NCBI RefSeq assembly: GCF_008642355.1
Contig: NZ_CP029193.1
Coordinates: forward strand, 4,984,001 to 5,048,000
Reading direction: 5' to 3'
Source of the DNA: Streptomyces venezuelae
GTDB lineage: Bacteria; Actinomycetota; Actinomycetes; Streptomycetales; Streptomycetaceae
Length of the DNA: 64,000 nt
The notes beneath the pieces were generated by a model. It had not been told where the DNA came from, did no database searches, and saw nothing but the letters and a program-made list of their open reading frames with translations. A program made the position numbers and the translations under genes. Of this stretch, positions 9,250 through 18,100 are shown one piece after another (position 1 is the stretch's first letter; each line of letters begins with the position of its first letter).

Positions 9250-10794
9250 ATGTCTGACCAGACCGAGTTCGACTACGTCATCGTCGGTGGCGGCACCGCG
9301 GGATCGGTGATCGCGTCCCGCCTCACCGAGAACCCGGACGTCACCGTCGCCGTCATCGAGGGCGGCCCCAGCGACATCGACCGGGAGGACGTCCTCACGC
9401 TGCGCAAGTGGCTCGGCCTGCTCGGCGGCGAACTGGACTACGAGTACACGACCACCGAGCAGCCGCGCGGCAACTCGCACATCCTGCACAGCCGTGCCAA
9501 GGTCCTCGGCGGCTGCTCGTCGCACAACACGCTGATCTCCTTCAAGCCGCTGCCGTCCGACTGGGACGAGTGGGAGGCGGCGGGCGCCACCGGCTGGAAC
9601 GCCAAGGCCATGGACCCGTACTTCGGCAAGCTGCGCAACAACATCGTGCGCGTCGCCAAGAAGGACCAGAACCAGATCGCCACCGACTGGGTCGAGGCGA
9701 CGAAGACCGCGCTGGGCGTCCCCGAGGTCATCGGCTTCAACGACAAGCCCTTCGACGAGGGCGTCGGCTTCTTCGACCTCTCGTACCACCCGGAGAACAA
9801 CAAGCGCTCCTCCGCGTCCGTCGCCTACCTCCACCCCCACATGGAGTCCGGCGACCGCCCCAACCTCCACCTCTTCCTGGAGACCTGGGCCACCAAGCTG
9901 GAGCTGGACGGCAAGACCGCCCGCGGTGTCCACATCCGCACCAAGGACGGCGCGGAGAAGCTGTTCACCGCCCGCCGCGAGGTGCTCGTCTGCGCCGGTG
10001 CCGTCGACACGCCGCGGCTGCTCATGCTCTCCGGCATCGGCCCGAAGAAGGACCTCGAAGCCCTCGGCATCCCGGTCGTGCACGACCTGCCGGGCGTCGG
10101 CGAGAACCTCATCGACCACCCCGAGTCGGTCATCGTCTGGGAGACCAACGGACCGATCCCCGGCAACTCCGCGATGGACTCGGACGCCGGTCTGTTCGTG
10201 AAGCGGGACCCGGACCACAAGGGCCCGGACCTGATGTTCCACTTCTACCAGATCCCGTTCACGGACAATCCGGAGCGTCTCGGCTACGAACGCCCCGAGC
10301 ACGGCGTCTCGATGACCCCGAACATCCCCAAGTCCCGCTCCCGCGGCCGTCTTTACCTGACGTCGGCGGACCCCGAGGTCAAGCCCGCCCTCGACTTCAA
10401 GTACTTCGAGTACGACGAGAACGGGGTCGACTACGACGGGCAGACCCTCGTCGACGGCATCAAGCTGGCCCGCAAGGTAGCCGAGGCCGAGCCGTTCAAG
10501 AAGTGGCTCAAGCGCGAGGTCTTCCCCGGCCCCGACGTCACCGACGACGCCGAGATCAGCGAACTCGTCCGCAAGGCCGCCCACACCGTCTACCACCCCG
10601 CAGGCACCTGCCGAATGGGTGCCTCCACTGATGAACTCGCCGTGGTCGACCCGGAACTGAAGATCCGGGGCCTGGCAGGAATCCGTATCGCGGACGCATC
10701 CGTCTTCCCGACGATGCCCGCCGTGAACCCGATGATCGGAGTACTCATGGTCGGGGAGAAATGTGCCGAGATCCTTGGTGGTGACGGCCGATGA
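9250..10794 (+). CDS. betA: GMC-family oxidoreductase, probable choline dehydrogenase
   Basis: A 514-aa FAD-dependent glucose-methanol-choline enzyme, probably oxidising choline to betaine aldehyde. The FAD dinucleotide motif is at the N-terminus ([16 protein letters not shown]), followed by the GMC signature region [12 protein letters not shown] and the catalytic pair His449 ([11 protein letters not shown]) and Asn493 (PAVNPMIG). The start ATG is preceded by AGGAG. The stop overlaps the next start by four bases (ATGA), coupling it to the ATPase gene. Assignment to choline rests on the adjacent betaine aldehyde dehydrogenase and importer; GMC enzymes in general vary in substrate. Confidence 0.85.
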   Translation: MSDQTEFDYVIVGGGTAGSVIASRLTENPDVTVAVIEGGPSDIDREDVLTLRKWLGLLGGELDYEYTTTEQPRGNSHILHSRAKVLGGCSSHNTLISFKPLPSDWDEWEAAGATGWNAKAMDPYFGKLRNNIVRVAKKDQNQIATDWVEATKTALGVPEVIGFNDKPFDEGVGFFDLSYHPENNKRSSASVAYLHPHMESGDRPNLHLFLETWATKLELDGKTARGVHIRTKDGAEKLFTARREVLVCAGAVDTPRLLMLSGIGPKKDLEALGIPVVHDLPGVGENLIDHPESVIVWETNGPIPGNSAMDSDAGLFVKRDPDHKGPDLMFHFYQIPFTDNPERLGYERPEHGVSMTPNIPKSRSRGRLYLTSADPEVKPALDFKYFEYDENGVDYDGQTLVDGIKLARKVAEAEPFKKWLKREVFPGPDVTDDAEISELVRKAAHTVYHPAGTCRMGASTDELAVVDPELKIRGLAGIRIADASVFPTMPAVNPMIGVLMVGEKCAEILGGDGR

Positions 10795-11894
10795 GCGAGG
10801 CCACCGTGACGACCGCGGACCAGCGCGAGACGCCCGGGAACGGGCCCGTCTTCGCCGTCGAGAACCTCTGGAAGGTCTTCGGCCCCAAGGCCGAACGCAT
10901 ACCCGACGACACCTCGCTGCACGACCTGAGCCCCGCCGAACTGCGGGAACAGACCGGCTGCACCGCCGCCGTGCGCGATGTGTCCTTCGAGGTCAACAAG
11001 GGCGAGGTCTTCGTCGTCATGGGCCTGTCTGGCTCGGGCAAGTCCACCCTCGTACGCTGCCTGACCCGGCTCATCGAGCCGACCTCCGGAACCCTCGCCA
11101 TCGACGGTGAGGACGTCCTCGCCATGGACAAGGCCCGCCTGCGCGAACTCCGCCGCCACCGCGCCGCCATGGTCTTCCAGCACTTCGGGCTCCTGCCGCA
11201 CCGCACGGTCCTCGACAACGTGGCGTACGGCCTGGAGATCCAGGGCGTCGGCAAGGCCGAGCGCCGCGCGAAGGCCCTCGAAGTCGTCAAGAAGGTCGGC
11301 CTGGAGGGTCTCGAACAGCGCAAGCCCGGCCAGCTCTCCGGCGGCCAGCAGCAGCGCGTCGGCCTCGCCCGCGCCCTCGCCGTCGACCCCGAGGTCCTCC
11401 TCTTCGACGAGCCGTTCAGCGCCCTCGACCCGCTGATCCGCCGCGACATGCAGGAAGAAGTCGTCCGCCTGCACCGCGACGAGGGCCGCACCATGGTCTT
11501 CATCACCCACGACCTCAGCGAGGCCCTCAAGCTCGGCGACCGCATCGCCCTGATGCGCGACGGCCGCGTCGTCCAGGTCGGCACCCCCGAGGAGATCGTC
11601 GGCTCCCCGGCCGACGACTACGTCCGCGACTTCGTCCGCGACGTCGTCCGCGCCGACGTCATGAGCGTCCGCAGCGCCATGCGCCCGGCCGACGACGACG
11701 AGGAGAACCGCGGCGCGGCTCTCGCACCCGACGCCAAGGTCTCCGAGGCCATCGAGGCCGTCGCCCGCTCCGGCTTCCCGGTGCGTGTCATGGACGGCAA
11801 GCGCTGCCTCGGCGTGGTCGACCACGCGGGGCTGCTCGCCGTCGTCGCGGGCACGGCCCCGACAGCCTCCGGCAAGGGCGAGGTGGTCGCCTGA
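10791..11894 (+). CDS. proV: Glycine betaine/choline ABC transporter ATP-binding protein
   Basis: A 367-aa cytoplasmic ATPase of the ProV/OpuAA type. It has an N-terminal ~60-residue extension, Walker [10 protein letters not shown] at 78-86, Q-loop in [10 protein letters not shown], signature LSGGQQQR, Walker [13 protein letters not shown] and the H-loop [10 protein letters not shown]. The C-terminal ~80 residues form a reduced CBS-like regulatory domain ([19 protein letters not shown]), the part that senses ionic strength in OpuA-type systems. It overlaps its neighbours on both sides by 1-4 bases. Confidence 0.92.
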   Translation: MSEATVTTADQRETPGNGPVFAVENLWKVFGPKAERIPDDTSLHDLSPAELREQTGCTAAVRDVSFEVNKGEVFVVMGLSGSGKSTLVRCLTRLIEPTSGTLAIDGEDVLAMDKARLRELRRHRAAMVFQHFGLLPHRTVLDNVAYGLEIQGVGKAERRAKALEVVKKVGLEGLEQRKPGQLSGGQQQRVGLARALAVDPEVLLFDEPFSALDPLIRRDMQEEVVRLHRDEGRTMVFITHDLSEALKLGDRIALMRDGRVVQVGTPEEIVGSPADDYVRDFVRDVVRADVMSVRSAMRPADDDEENRGAALAPDAKVSEAIEAVARSGFPVRVMDGKRCLGVVDHAGLLAVVAGTAPTASGKGEVVA

Positions 11895-13861
11895 TGGCCA
11901 CCGCCACCGCCTCCAGTCCCGTACGAGATACCGGAATCGGCGCGCTCCTGCGTCACCGTGCCGTCGGCAAGCTCCTGCTGCTCGCCCTCGCCGCGGCGAT
12001 CCTCGTGCCGATCGCCAACGCCAAGTGGGCCTCCGGCGCCTGGCCGGACGCGCTCACCGTCGACCTGACCGAGCCGCTCGGCAAGACGACCGACTGGATC
12101 ATCGACAACCGCGACAGCCACCCGCTGTTCATCTACTTCCTGGGCCACGTCAGCAACGCCATCGTGCTCTCCGTGCGCGGCGTCTACCTCGTGCTGCTCG
12201 CCGCGGGCTGGGCCGGCGTGACCATCGGCGCCGGGCTGGTCGCCTGGCGCGTGGCGGGCGTCAGGCTCGCCGTCCTGGCGTCGTCCGCGTTCGCCGTGTG
12301 CGGCCTGCTCGGCATGTGGGTGCCGACCATGCAGACCCTCGCGCTGATGATCGTGGCCGTCCTCGCCTCGGTCGTCATCGGCCTGCTCCTCGGCCTCGCG
12401 GGCGGCCTCAACGACCGGATCTTCCGCATCCTGCGGCCGGTCCTCGACACCATGCAGGTGCTGCCCGCCTACGCCTACCTGCTGCCGTTCGCCCTCGTCT
12501 TCGGCATGGGCGTCCCCGCCGCCATCATCGCGACCGTCGTCTACGCCGCCCCGCCCATGGCCCGCCTCACCGCGCTCGGTCTGCGCGGCGCCGACGGCGG
12601 CGTCATGGAGGCCGTGACCTCGCTCGGCGCGACCGGCAGGCAGCGGCTCTTCTCCGCGCGCCTGCCCCTCGCCCTCAAGGAACTCCTGCTCGGCCTCAAC
12701 CAGACGATCATGATGGCGCTCTCCATGGCCGTCATCGCCTCGGTGATCGGCGCGGGCGGTCTCGGTGACCGCGTCTACCAGGCGCTCTCCACCGTCGACG
12801 TCGGTCAGGCGCTCGCCGCCGGCATCCCGATCGTGCTGCTCGCCGTGGTCCTCGACCGGGTGACCGGCGCGGCCGGTGAGAGCTCGGGCGCGCACGCCGA
12901 GAACACGTCGCCGCTGCGCGGCTGGCGCGGCTGGTCGGTCGCCGCCGTCGCGACGGTCGCCGTCGCGCTCGCCGCCCGCTTCGCGGACCGCGTGGACTGG
13001 CCGACCGGCTGGGTCGTCAACATCGCCCCGTCCGTCAACACCGCCAAGGAGTGGATGGTCGACCACATCTACACCGGCGTGCCCGTCGTCGGCGGCACCG
13101 CGGACTGGGCGGCCAACTTCACCAGCTGGTTCCTGAACCCGCTCAGGGACGGCCTGCAGGGCCTGCCCTGGTGGTCGGTGCTCCTTGTCGTCGCCGCGCT
13201 CGCCTGGCTGATCGGCACCTGGCAGACCGCGCTCACCGCCGTCGCCGCGATGGCCGCGATCGGCGTGCTCGGCGTGTGGGACAAGTCCCTCGACACGCTC
13301 GCCCAGGTCCTCGCAGGCGTCGCCGTCACGCTGATCCTCGGCTTCGCCATCGGCATCGCGGCGTCCCGCAGCAAGCGGTTCGAAAGCATGCTGCGCCCGG
13401 TGCTCGACGTGTTCCAGACGATGCCGCAGTTCGTGTACCTCATCCCGGTCGTCGCCCTCTTCGGCATCGGCCGTGCCCCCGCGGTGGCCGCCGCCGTCGT
13501 CTACGCGCTGCCCGCCGTCGTCCGCATCACCACGCAGGGCCTGAGCCAGGTCGACGCCGCCGCGATGGAGTCCACGCGCTCACTCGGCGCCACGAGCTGG
13601 CAGCAGCTGCGCAAGGTCCAGCTGCCGCTGGCCCGGCCCGCGCTCATGCTCGCCCTCAACCAGGGCGTCGTCCTGGTCCTCGCCGTCGTCGTCATCGGCG
13701 GCCTGGTGGGCGGTGGCGCGCTCGGCTACGACGTCGTCTTCGGCATCGCGCAGGGCGACCTCGCGACCGGTCTGGTGGCCGGTGCCGCCATCGTCTGCCT
13801 CGGCCTGATGCTCGACCGGGTCACCCAGCCGACGGAACGCCGCGTCAAGAAGGGAGCGTGA
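11894..13861 (+). CDS. proW: Glycine betaine/choline ABC transporter permease, two permease domains fused
   Basis: A 655-aa membrane protein made of two consecutive binding-protein-dependent permease domains. The first spans about residues 125-325 (EAVTSLGATGRQRLFSARLP), the second about 445-645 (ESTRSLGATSWQQLRKVQLP). Each has the EAA-loop consensus with the GATxxQ core. Typical ProW proteins carry one domain and dimerise, so this is a fused pair. Stretches between the membrane domains (SGAWPDALTVDLTEPLGKTT and a similar DRVDWPTGWVVNIAPSVNTA) also look duplicated, supporting internal gene duplication. The start overlaps proV (TGATG). Confidence 0.92.
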   Translation: MATATASSPVRDTGIGALLRHRAVGKLLLLALAAAILVPIANAKWASGAWPDALTVDLTEPLGKTTDWIIDNRDSHPLFIYFLGHVSNAIVLSVRGVYLVLLAAGWAGVTIGAGLVAWRVAGVRLAVLASSAFAVCGLLGMWVPTMQTLALMIVAVLASVVIGLLLGLAGGLNDRIFRILRPVLDTMQVLPAYAYLLPFALVFGMGVPAAIIATVVYAAPPMARLTALGLRGADGGVMEAVTSLGATGRQRLFSARLPLALKELLLGLNQTIMMALSMAVIASVIGAGGLGDRVYQALSTVDVGQALAAGIPIVLLAVVLDRVTGAAGESSGAHAENTSPLRGWRGWSVAAVATVAVALAARFADRVDWPTGWVVNIAPSVNTAKEWMVDHIYTGVPVVGGTADWAANFTSWFLNPLRDGLQGLPWWSVLLVVAALAWLIGTWQTALTAVAAMAAIGVLGVWDKSLDTLAQVLAGVAVTLILGFAIGIAASRSKRFESMLRPVLDVFQTMPQFVYLIPVVALFGIGRAPAVAAAVVYALPAVVRITTQGLSQVDAAAMESTRSLGATSWQQLRKVQLPLARPALMLALNQGVVLVLAVVVIGGLVGGGALGYDVVFGIAQGDLATGLVAGAAIVCLGLMLDRVTQPTERRVKKGA

Positions 13862-13862
13862 C

Positions 13863-14828
13863 ATGCGAGTTCGTACGCGTGTCATGAGTGCCGTCACGGC
13901 CGGCGGCGCGCTCCTCGCGCTCTCCGGCTGCGGCGCCGCCGACATGAGCAAGCAGGCGTCGCCGTACGCGAACGCCGAGGGAGCCAAGACGGTGACCCTC
14001 TCGGTCCAGTCGTGGGTCGGCGCGCAGGCGGACGTCGCCGTCGCCGAGTACCTGCTCAAGAACGAGCTGGACTACCGCGTCGACAAGGTCCAGATCGACG
14101 AGGTCCCGGCCTGGGACGCCCTGAGCCAGGGCCGCGTCGACGCGATCATGGAGGACTGGGGCCACCCCGACCAGGAACAGCGGTACGTCAAGGACAAGAA
14201 GACGATCGTGCCCGGCGGCGACGTCGGCGTGACCGGGCACATCGGCTGGTACGTCCCCACGTACTTCGCGAAGAAGCACCCGGACGTCACCGACTGGCGG
14301 AACCTCAACAAGTACGCCGACCGGTTCAAGACGTCCGAGAGCGGCAGCAAGGGCCAGCTCATGGACGGCTCCCCGTCGTACGTGACGAACGACAAGGCGC
14401 TCGTGCAGAACCTCGGCCTGGACTACCAGGTCGTCTTCGCGGGCTCCGAGGCGGCACAGATCACGCAGATCGAGCAGTTCGCCAAGCAGAAGAAGCCGTT
14501 CCTCACGTACTGGTACAAGCCGCAGTGGCTCTTCGAGAAGGTGCCGATGACGGAGGTGAAGCTGCCCGAGTACAAGGAGGGCTGCGACGCCGACCCGGCG
14601 AAGATCAAGTGCGCCTACCCGCACACGCCGCTGCAGAAGTACTTCAACGCGGACTTCGCGAAGAACGGCGGCAAGGCCGCGGAGTTCCTGAAGAACTTCA
14701 AGTGGTCGGAGGAGGACCAGAACGAGGTCTCCCTGATGATCGCCGACAAGAAGATGTCGCCGGACGACGCGGCGAAGGCGTGGATCGACAAGAACGAGTC
14801 GAAGTGGAAGGCGTGGCTGCCCAAGTAG
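13863..14828 (+). CDS. proX: Glycine betaine/choline-binding lipoprotein of the ABC importer
   Basis: A 321-aa secreted substrate-binding protein of the OpuAC/ProX family. Its type II signal peptide ends in the lipobox LSGC (Cys23), so it is tethered outside the membrane beside the fused permease. Aromatic residues likely to cage the trimethylammonium group are in QSWVGAQADV, PAWDAL, MEDWGHPD and YWYKPQW. It starts one base after the permease stop. Sequence alone does not separate choline from glycine betaine; co-location with choline-oxidising genes favours choline or both. Confidence 0.92.
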   Translation: MRVRTRVMSAVTAGGALLALSGCGAADMSKQASPYANAEGAKTVTLSVQSWVGAQADVAVAEYLLKNELDYRVDKVQIDEVPAWDALSQGRVDAIMEDWGHPDQEQRYVKDKKTIVPGGDVGVTGHIGWYVPTYFAKKHPDVTDWRNLNKYADRFKTSESGSKGQLMDGSPSYVTNDKALVQNLGLDYQVVFAGSEAAQITQIEQFAKQKKPFLTYWYKPQWLFEKVPMTEVKLPEYKEGCDADPAKIKCAYPHTPLQKYFNADFAKNGGKAAEFLKNFKWSEEDQNEVSLMIADKKMSPDDAAKAWIDKNESKWKAWLPK

Positions 14829-14847
14829 CGGCCGTCTGACGCTTCGT

Positions 14848-14885
14848 GGTGCCGGGCTCCGTACAGGCGTACGGGGCCCGGCACC
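14848..14885. terminator. Bidirectional terminator ending the betaine operon
   Basis: A 17-bp stem with a single G-U-type mismatch (GGTGCCGGGCTCCGTAC at 14848-14864 against 14869-14885) and a 4-nt loop. It lies between convergent genes 20 bp after the binding-protein stop. Confidence 0.9.
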
Positions 14886-14886
14886 G

Positions 14887-15627
14887 TCACGCCCGGCGCA
14901 GTCCGTCGCCGATCTCCCGCAGCGCCGCCATGGTGCGGCGCAGCAGACCGGGCCCGAACGTGACGCGGGTGGCGCCGAGTTCGCCCAGCTCGCGCGGGGA
15001 GGGCCCGTCCGGCATCGCCAGCGCGTTGACCGGCCCCTCGATGCCCGCGCGCAGGGCGGGGATCGCCTCGGGTGGCGCGAGGATCGGGTAGACGCAGTCC
15101 GCGCCCGACGCCACATAGAGGCGGGCCCGCTCGATCGCCCGCTCCGGGTCGGCGACCCCGCGGACGAACGTGTCGACACGCGCGTTGATCACCAGCCGGT
15201 CGCCCGCCGCCTCCCGCACCCGCGCCAGCCAGTCGGCCTGCTCGTGCGGGTCCCTGAGGACACCCGTGGAGCCCTTGCCCTCGTACGAGTCCTCCAGGTT
15301 GCAGCCGACGGCGCCCGCTTCGAGGACACGGTCGACCAGCTCCTCGGCCGTGAGGCCGTAGCCGGTCTCGGCGTCCATCGTCACGGGCACGCCGACGGCC
15401 CGGGTGATCCGGGCCACCGCCTCGAACATCAGCTTCGGCGGCACCTGCCCGTCCTCGTACCCGAGGGAGAGCGCGATGCCGGCGCTGGGCGTGGCGAGCG
15501 CCTCGTACCCCGCCTCCTCGAAGACGCGGGCGCTCGCGGCGTCCCACGGTCCGGGCAGGACCAGTGGGTCGCCGGGCGAGCGGCCGTGGTGCAGGGCGCG
15601 CAGCGCGGCGGCGGAAGGGGTCACCAT
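14887..15627 (-). CDS. Isocitrate lyase/PEP mutase-family protein
   Basis: A 246-aa TIM-barrel enzyme of the ICL/PEPM superfamily. Visible features are the early LVLPGPWDAASARVFEEAG, the metal-site region DAETGYG, and NLEDSYEGKG replacing the catalytic KKCGH loop of true isocitrate lyases. The short length fits the 2-methylisocitrate lyase-like/oxaloacetase group found as stand-alone genes in Actinobacteria, but the substrate is unknown. It starts at ATG 15627 with GGAGG upstream and overlaps the preceding gene by 7 bp, so it is the third gene of a coupled operon with two AhpD-like proteins. Confidence 0.85.
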   Translation of the reverse strand: MVTPSAAALRALHHGRSPGDPLVLPGPWDAASARVFEEAGYEALATPSAGIALSLGYEDGQVPPKLMFEAVARITRAVGVPVTMDAETGYGLTAEELVDRVLEAGAVGCNLEDSYEGKGSTGVLRDPHEQADWLARVREAAGDRLVINARVDTFVRGVADPERAIERARLYVASGADCVYPILAPPEAIPALRAGIEGPVNALAMPDGPSPRELGELGATRVTFGPGLLRRTMAALREIGDGLRRA

Positions 15628-16085
15628 GCCGGGCCTCCGGGCGCGATGCGGCGGCTGACCATCAGCCGGTTCCAGCTGTTGATGACGGTGATCACGCCGA
15701 GGAGATGGGCGAGTTCACCTACGGTGAAGTGCTCGGCGGCCTTCGCGTACGTGGCGTCGGGCACGAAGCCCTCGGTGAGGACGGTGACGGCCTCGGTGAG
15801 CGCGAGGGCGGCGCGTTCGCGCTCGCTGAACAGCGCGCCCGCCTCTTCCCAGGCGTTCAGGAGGGCGATGCGCTTCGGGGTCTCGCCGTGCTCCAGGGCG
15901 ATGTCCACGTGCATGTCGAGACAGAAGGCGCAGGCATTGATCTGTGAGGCCCGCATCATGACGAGTTCGGCGAGGACGGGGTCGCCGAGGCCCTTCTTCG
16001 CGGCGGCGCCCAGCGCGCTCATGGCACTCGCGACGCCCCGGTCCAGGTGGGTGGTGCGGGCCAAGTGGGTGGTGCCAGGGCTCAC
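15621..16085 (-). CDS. Carboxymuconolactone decarboxylase/AhpD-like family protein (second paralog)
   Basis: A 154-aa helical protein. The signature MMRASQINACAFCLDMHVD holds the CxxC-LDMH motif typical of AhpD-like disulfide reductases and their relatives. The start is a GTG at 16085 overlapping the previous stop (GTGA). It is clearly paralogous to the preceding gene, sharing motifs such as VINxWNR and LTxGFVPD. Family members act as peroxidase partners or thiol redox proteins; real carboxymuconolactone decarboxylase activity is unlikely without pathway neighbours. Confidence 0.88.
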   Translation of the reverse strand: MSPGTTHLARTTHLDRGVASAMSALGAAAKKGLGDPVLAELVMMRASQINACAFCLDMHVDIALEHGETPKRIALLNAWEEAGALFSERERAALALTEAVTVLTEGFVPDATYAKAAEHFTVGELAHLLGVITVINSWNRLMVSRRIAPGGPAW

Positions 16086-16576
16086 TTGGCGCCCTCGGCC
16101 TTGTAGTGCCCCGGCACCTGGCGCGTGCTGACGCCGAAGCGGTTCCACGCGTTGATGACGGTGATCGCGGCGATGAGCTGGGTCAGCTCCGCCTCGTCGA
16201 AGTGCGCGGCGGCCTTCGCGTACACCTCGTCGGGCACGAAACCGTCGGTCAGGACCGTGATGGCCTCGGTCAGCTCGATCGCGGCGATCTCCTTCGCCGT
16301 GTAGAAGTGCTGCGACTCCTCCCAGGCGCTGAGCTGGATGATCCGCTCGACGCTCTCACCCGCCGCCAGGGCGTCCTTGGAGTGCATGTCGAGGCAGAGC
16401 GCGCAGCGGTTGATCTGCGAGGCGCGGATCTTGACGAGCTCGTAGATCACCGGGTCGAGGCCCTTACGGGCGGCCGCGTCGAGCTTGATCATGGCCTTGA
16501 AGACCTCGGGGGCGTGCTGGGCCCAGGCGAGGCGGGGGGTGTGCTCGTGGACGTGGGGTTCGGAGGAAGTACTCAT
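16082..16576 (-). CDS. Carboxymuconolactone decarboxylase/AhpD-like family protein (first paralog)
   Basis: A 164-aa protein, first gene of the operon divergent from the MocR regulator. RASQINRCALCLDMHSKDAL gives the CxxC-LDMH redox motif; VINAWNRFGVSTR closes the domain. I place the start at ATG 16576, about 20 nt downstream of a plausible -10 (TACTCC, minus strand); an in-frame GTG at 16606 would fall at or before the transcription start. A His-rich N-terminus (EPHVHEHTPR) precedes the domain. Probably a thiol-dependent peroxidase component controlled by the adjacent PLP-dependent regulator. Confidence 0.87.
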   Translation of the reverse strand: MSTSSEPHVHEHTPRLAWAQHAPEVFKAMIKLDAAARKGLDPVIYELVKIRASQINRCALCLDMHSKDALAAGESVERIIQLSAWEESQHFYTAKEIAAIELTEAITVLTDGFVPDEVYAKAAAHFDEAELTQLIAAITVINAWNRFGVSTRQVPGHYKAEGAK

Positions 16577-16623
16577 GGTGTCGACGGTACGCACGGAGTA
16601 GCCCACGGGTATGGTCCATTTCC
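16577..16623. promoter_or_regulatory. Short divergent promoter between AhpD-like operon and MocR regulator
   Basis: A 47-bp spacer. On the minus strand TGGAAA and TACTCC lie 18 bp apart and could serve as -35/-10 for the AhpD-like operon. The dyad ATGG-T-CCAT at 16611-16619 overlaps this promoter and is a candidate MocR contact site. Confidence 0.4.
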
Positions 16624-18030
16624 ATGGGAGAAACGTGGGCCACTCTGGGTGTCGACCTCCACCTGGAGACGGGTGGTGACGCGTCGCGCCACGGCGTCCG
16701 CAAGGGCCTCACGGACGCGCTGCGGGAGGCGGTACGCGGCGGCCGTCTCGCTCCAGGCACCCGCCTCCCCTCCTCCCGCTCCCTCGCCGTCGACCTCGGC
16801 ATCGCACGGAACACGGTCGCCGACGCGTACGCGGATCTGGTCGCCGAGGGCTGGCTCACCGCGCGCCAGGGTTCGGGCACGCGGGTCGCCGAGCGCGAGG
16901 TCGCGCCCCCGGTGCGGCCCGCGCCGCCGCGCAGGACGGGCGGGACGCCCACGTACAACCTGACTCCCGGCTCACCGGACCTCGCGTCGTTCCCGCGCGC
17001 GGAGTGGCTCAAGGCGGCCCGGCGCGCGCTGGCGGCGGCCCCGCACAGCGCCCTCGGGTACGCGGACCCGCGAGGCCGTGTCGAGCTGCGCACCGCACTC
17101 GCCGGGTACCTCGCACGGGCGCGGGGCGTGCACGCCGACCCGGACCGCATCGTCGTCACGGCCGGGTTCGTGCACGCCCTCGCGGTCCTTGGCCGGGTGC
17201 TGCGGGCGCGCGGGGAGCGGGAGGTGACCGTCGAGTCGTACGGCCTCGACCTGCACTGGAACCTGCTGCATCACGCGGGGCTGCGTACGGTGCCGCTCGC
17301 CTTCGACGCCCTGGGCACCGACGTGTCGGGCCTCGGCTCCCGTTCCGCAAGGGCGGTGCTGCTCACCCCCGCGCACCAGTTCCCGATGGGCGTGCCGCTC
17401 CACCCCGACCGGCGCGCCGCCGCCGTGGACTGGGCGCGGCGCGAGGGCGGGGTGATCATCGAGGACGACTACGACGGTGAGTTCCGCTACGACCGTCAGC
17501 CGGTCGGCGCGCTCCAGGGCCTCGACCCCGAGCACGTGGTCTACCTCGGCACGGCGAGCAAGTCCCTCGCCCCCGGCCTGCGCCTCGGCTGGATGGTGCT
17601 GCCGTCCGGCCTGCACGACGAGGTCCTCGCCGAGAAGGAGGCGGGGGGCGCGTCCTGCGGCGCGCTCGACCAGCTGACGCTCGCGGAGTTCATCACGTCG
17701 GGGGCGTACGACCGCCATGTCCGTGCCGCACGGCTGCGGTACCGGCGCCGCAGGGACCAACTGGTCGCGGCGCTGGCGGAACGGTCCCCGGAAGTCCGCG
17801 CGACCGGCATCGCGGCGGGCCTGCACGCGGTGCTGCGACTGCCGCCGGGCACGGAGCGGTCCATCGTCCAGGCGGCGAACTGGGAGCGCCTGGCGGTCCA
17901 CGGCTTGACCGGCTTCCGCCACCCGCTGGCGACGGTGCCGCGGGAGGACGCACTGGTGGTGGGGTACGGGACGCCGGCGGAGCATGCGTGGGCGGGGGCG
18001 TTGGGGGCGTTGTGCCGGGTGCTTCCGTGA
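16624..18030 (+). CDS. MocR-family (GntR HTH plus aminotransferase fold) transcriptional regulator
   Basis: A 468-aa one-component regulator. Residues about 15-80 are a GntR winged helix (PGTRLPSSRSLAVDLGIARN and TVADAYADLVAEGWL). From about residue 110 the protein has a type I PLP-aminotransferase fold, with the PLP-binding lysine at 313 in GTASKSLAPGLRLGW and the cofactor-contacting EDDYDGEFRYDR. It starts at ATG 16624, 47 bp from the divergent AhpD-like operon, which is its likely target. Known MocR proteins (PdxR, GabR) sense PLP or amino-acid adducts; the effector here is unknown. Confidence 0.92.
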   Translation: MGETWATLGVDLHLETGGDASRHGVRKGLTDALREAVRGGRLAPGTRLPSSRSLAVDLGIARNTVADAYADLVAEGWLTARQGSGTRVAEREVAPPVRPAPPRRTGGTPTYNLTPGSPDLASFPRAEWLKAARRALAAAPHSALGYADPRGRVELRTALAGYLARARGVHADPDRIVVTAGFVHALAVLGRVLRARGEREVTVESYGLDLHWNLLHHAGLRTVPLAFDALGTDVSGLGSRSARAVLLTPAHQFPMGVPLHPDRRAAAVDWARREGGVIIEDDYDGEFRYDRQPVGALQGLDPEHVVYLGTASKSLAPGLRLGWMVLPSGLHDEVLAEKEAGGASCGALDQLTLAEFITSGAYDRHVRAARLRYRRRRDQLVAALAERSPEVRATGIAAGLHAVLRLPPGTERSIVQAANWERLAVHGLTGFRHPLATVPREDALVVGYGTPAEHAWAGALGALCRVLP

Positions 18031-18072
18031 GGTTCCCTGAGCCTCCGTTGCCGTACATCACCGGCTCCGCCG

Positions 18073-18100
18073 CGTTCGTCCTCAAACGCCGGACGGGCTG
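18073..18100. repeat. Half of a dispersed Streptomyces intergenic palindrome
   Basis: The core CCTCAAACGCCGGACGGG at about 18080-18097 matches a sequence I know from memory to recur, often as a long palindrome, near gene ends in Streptomyces genomes. Here only one arm is present. It overlaps the 3' end of the DMT transporter gene and supplies its last codons and stop. Confidence 0.65.
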
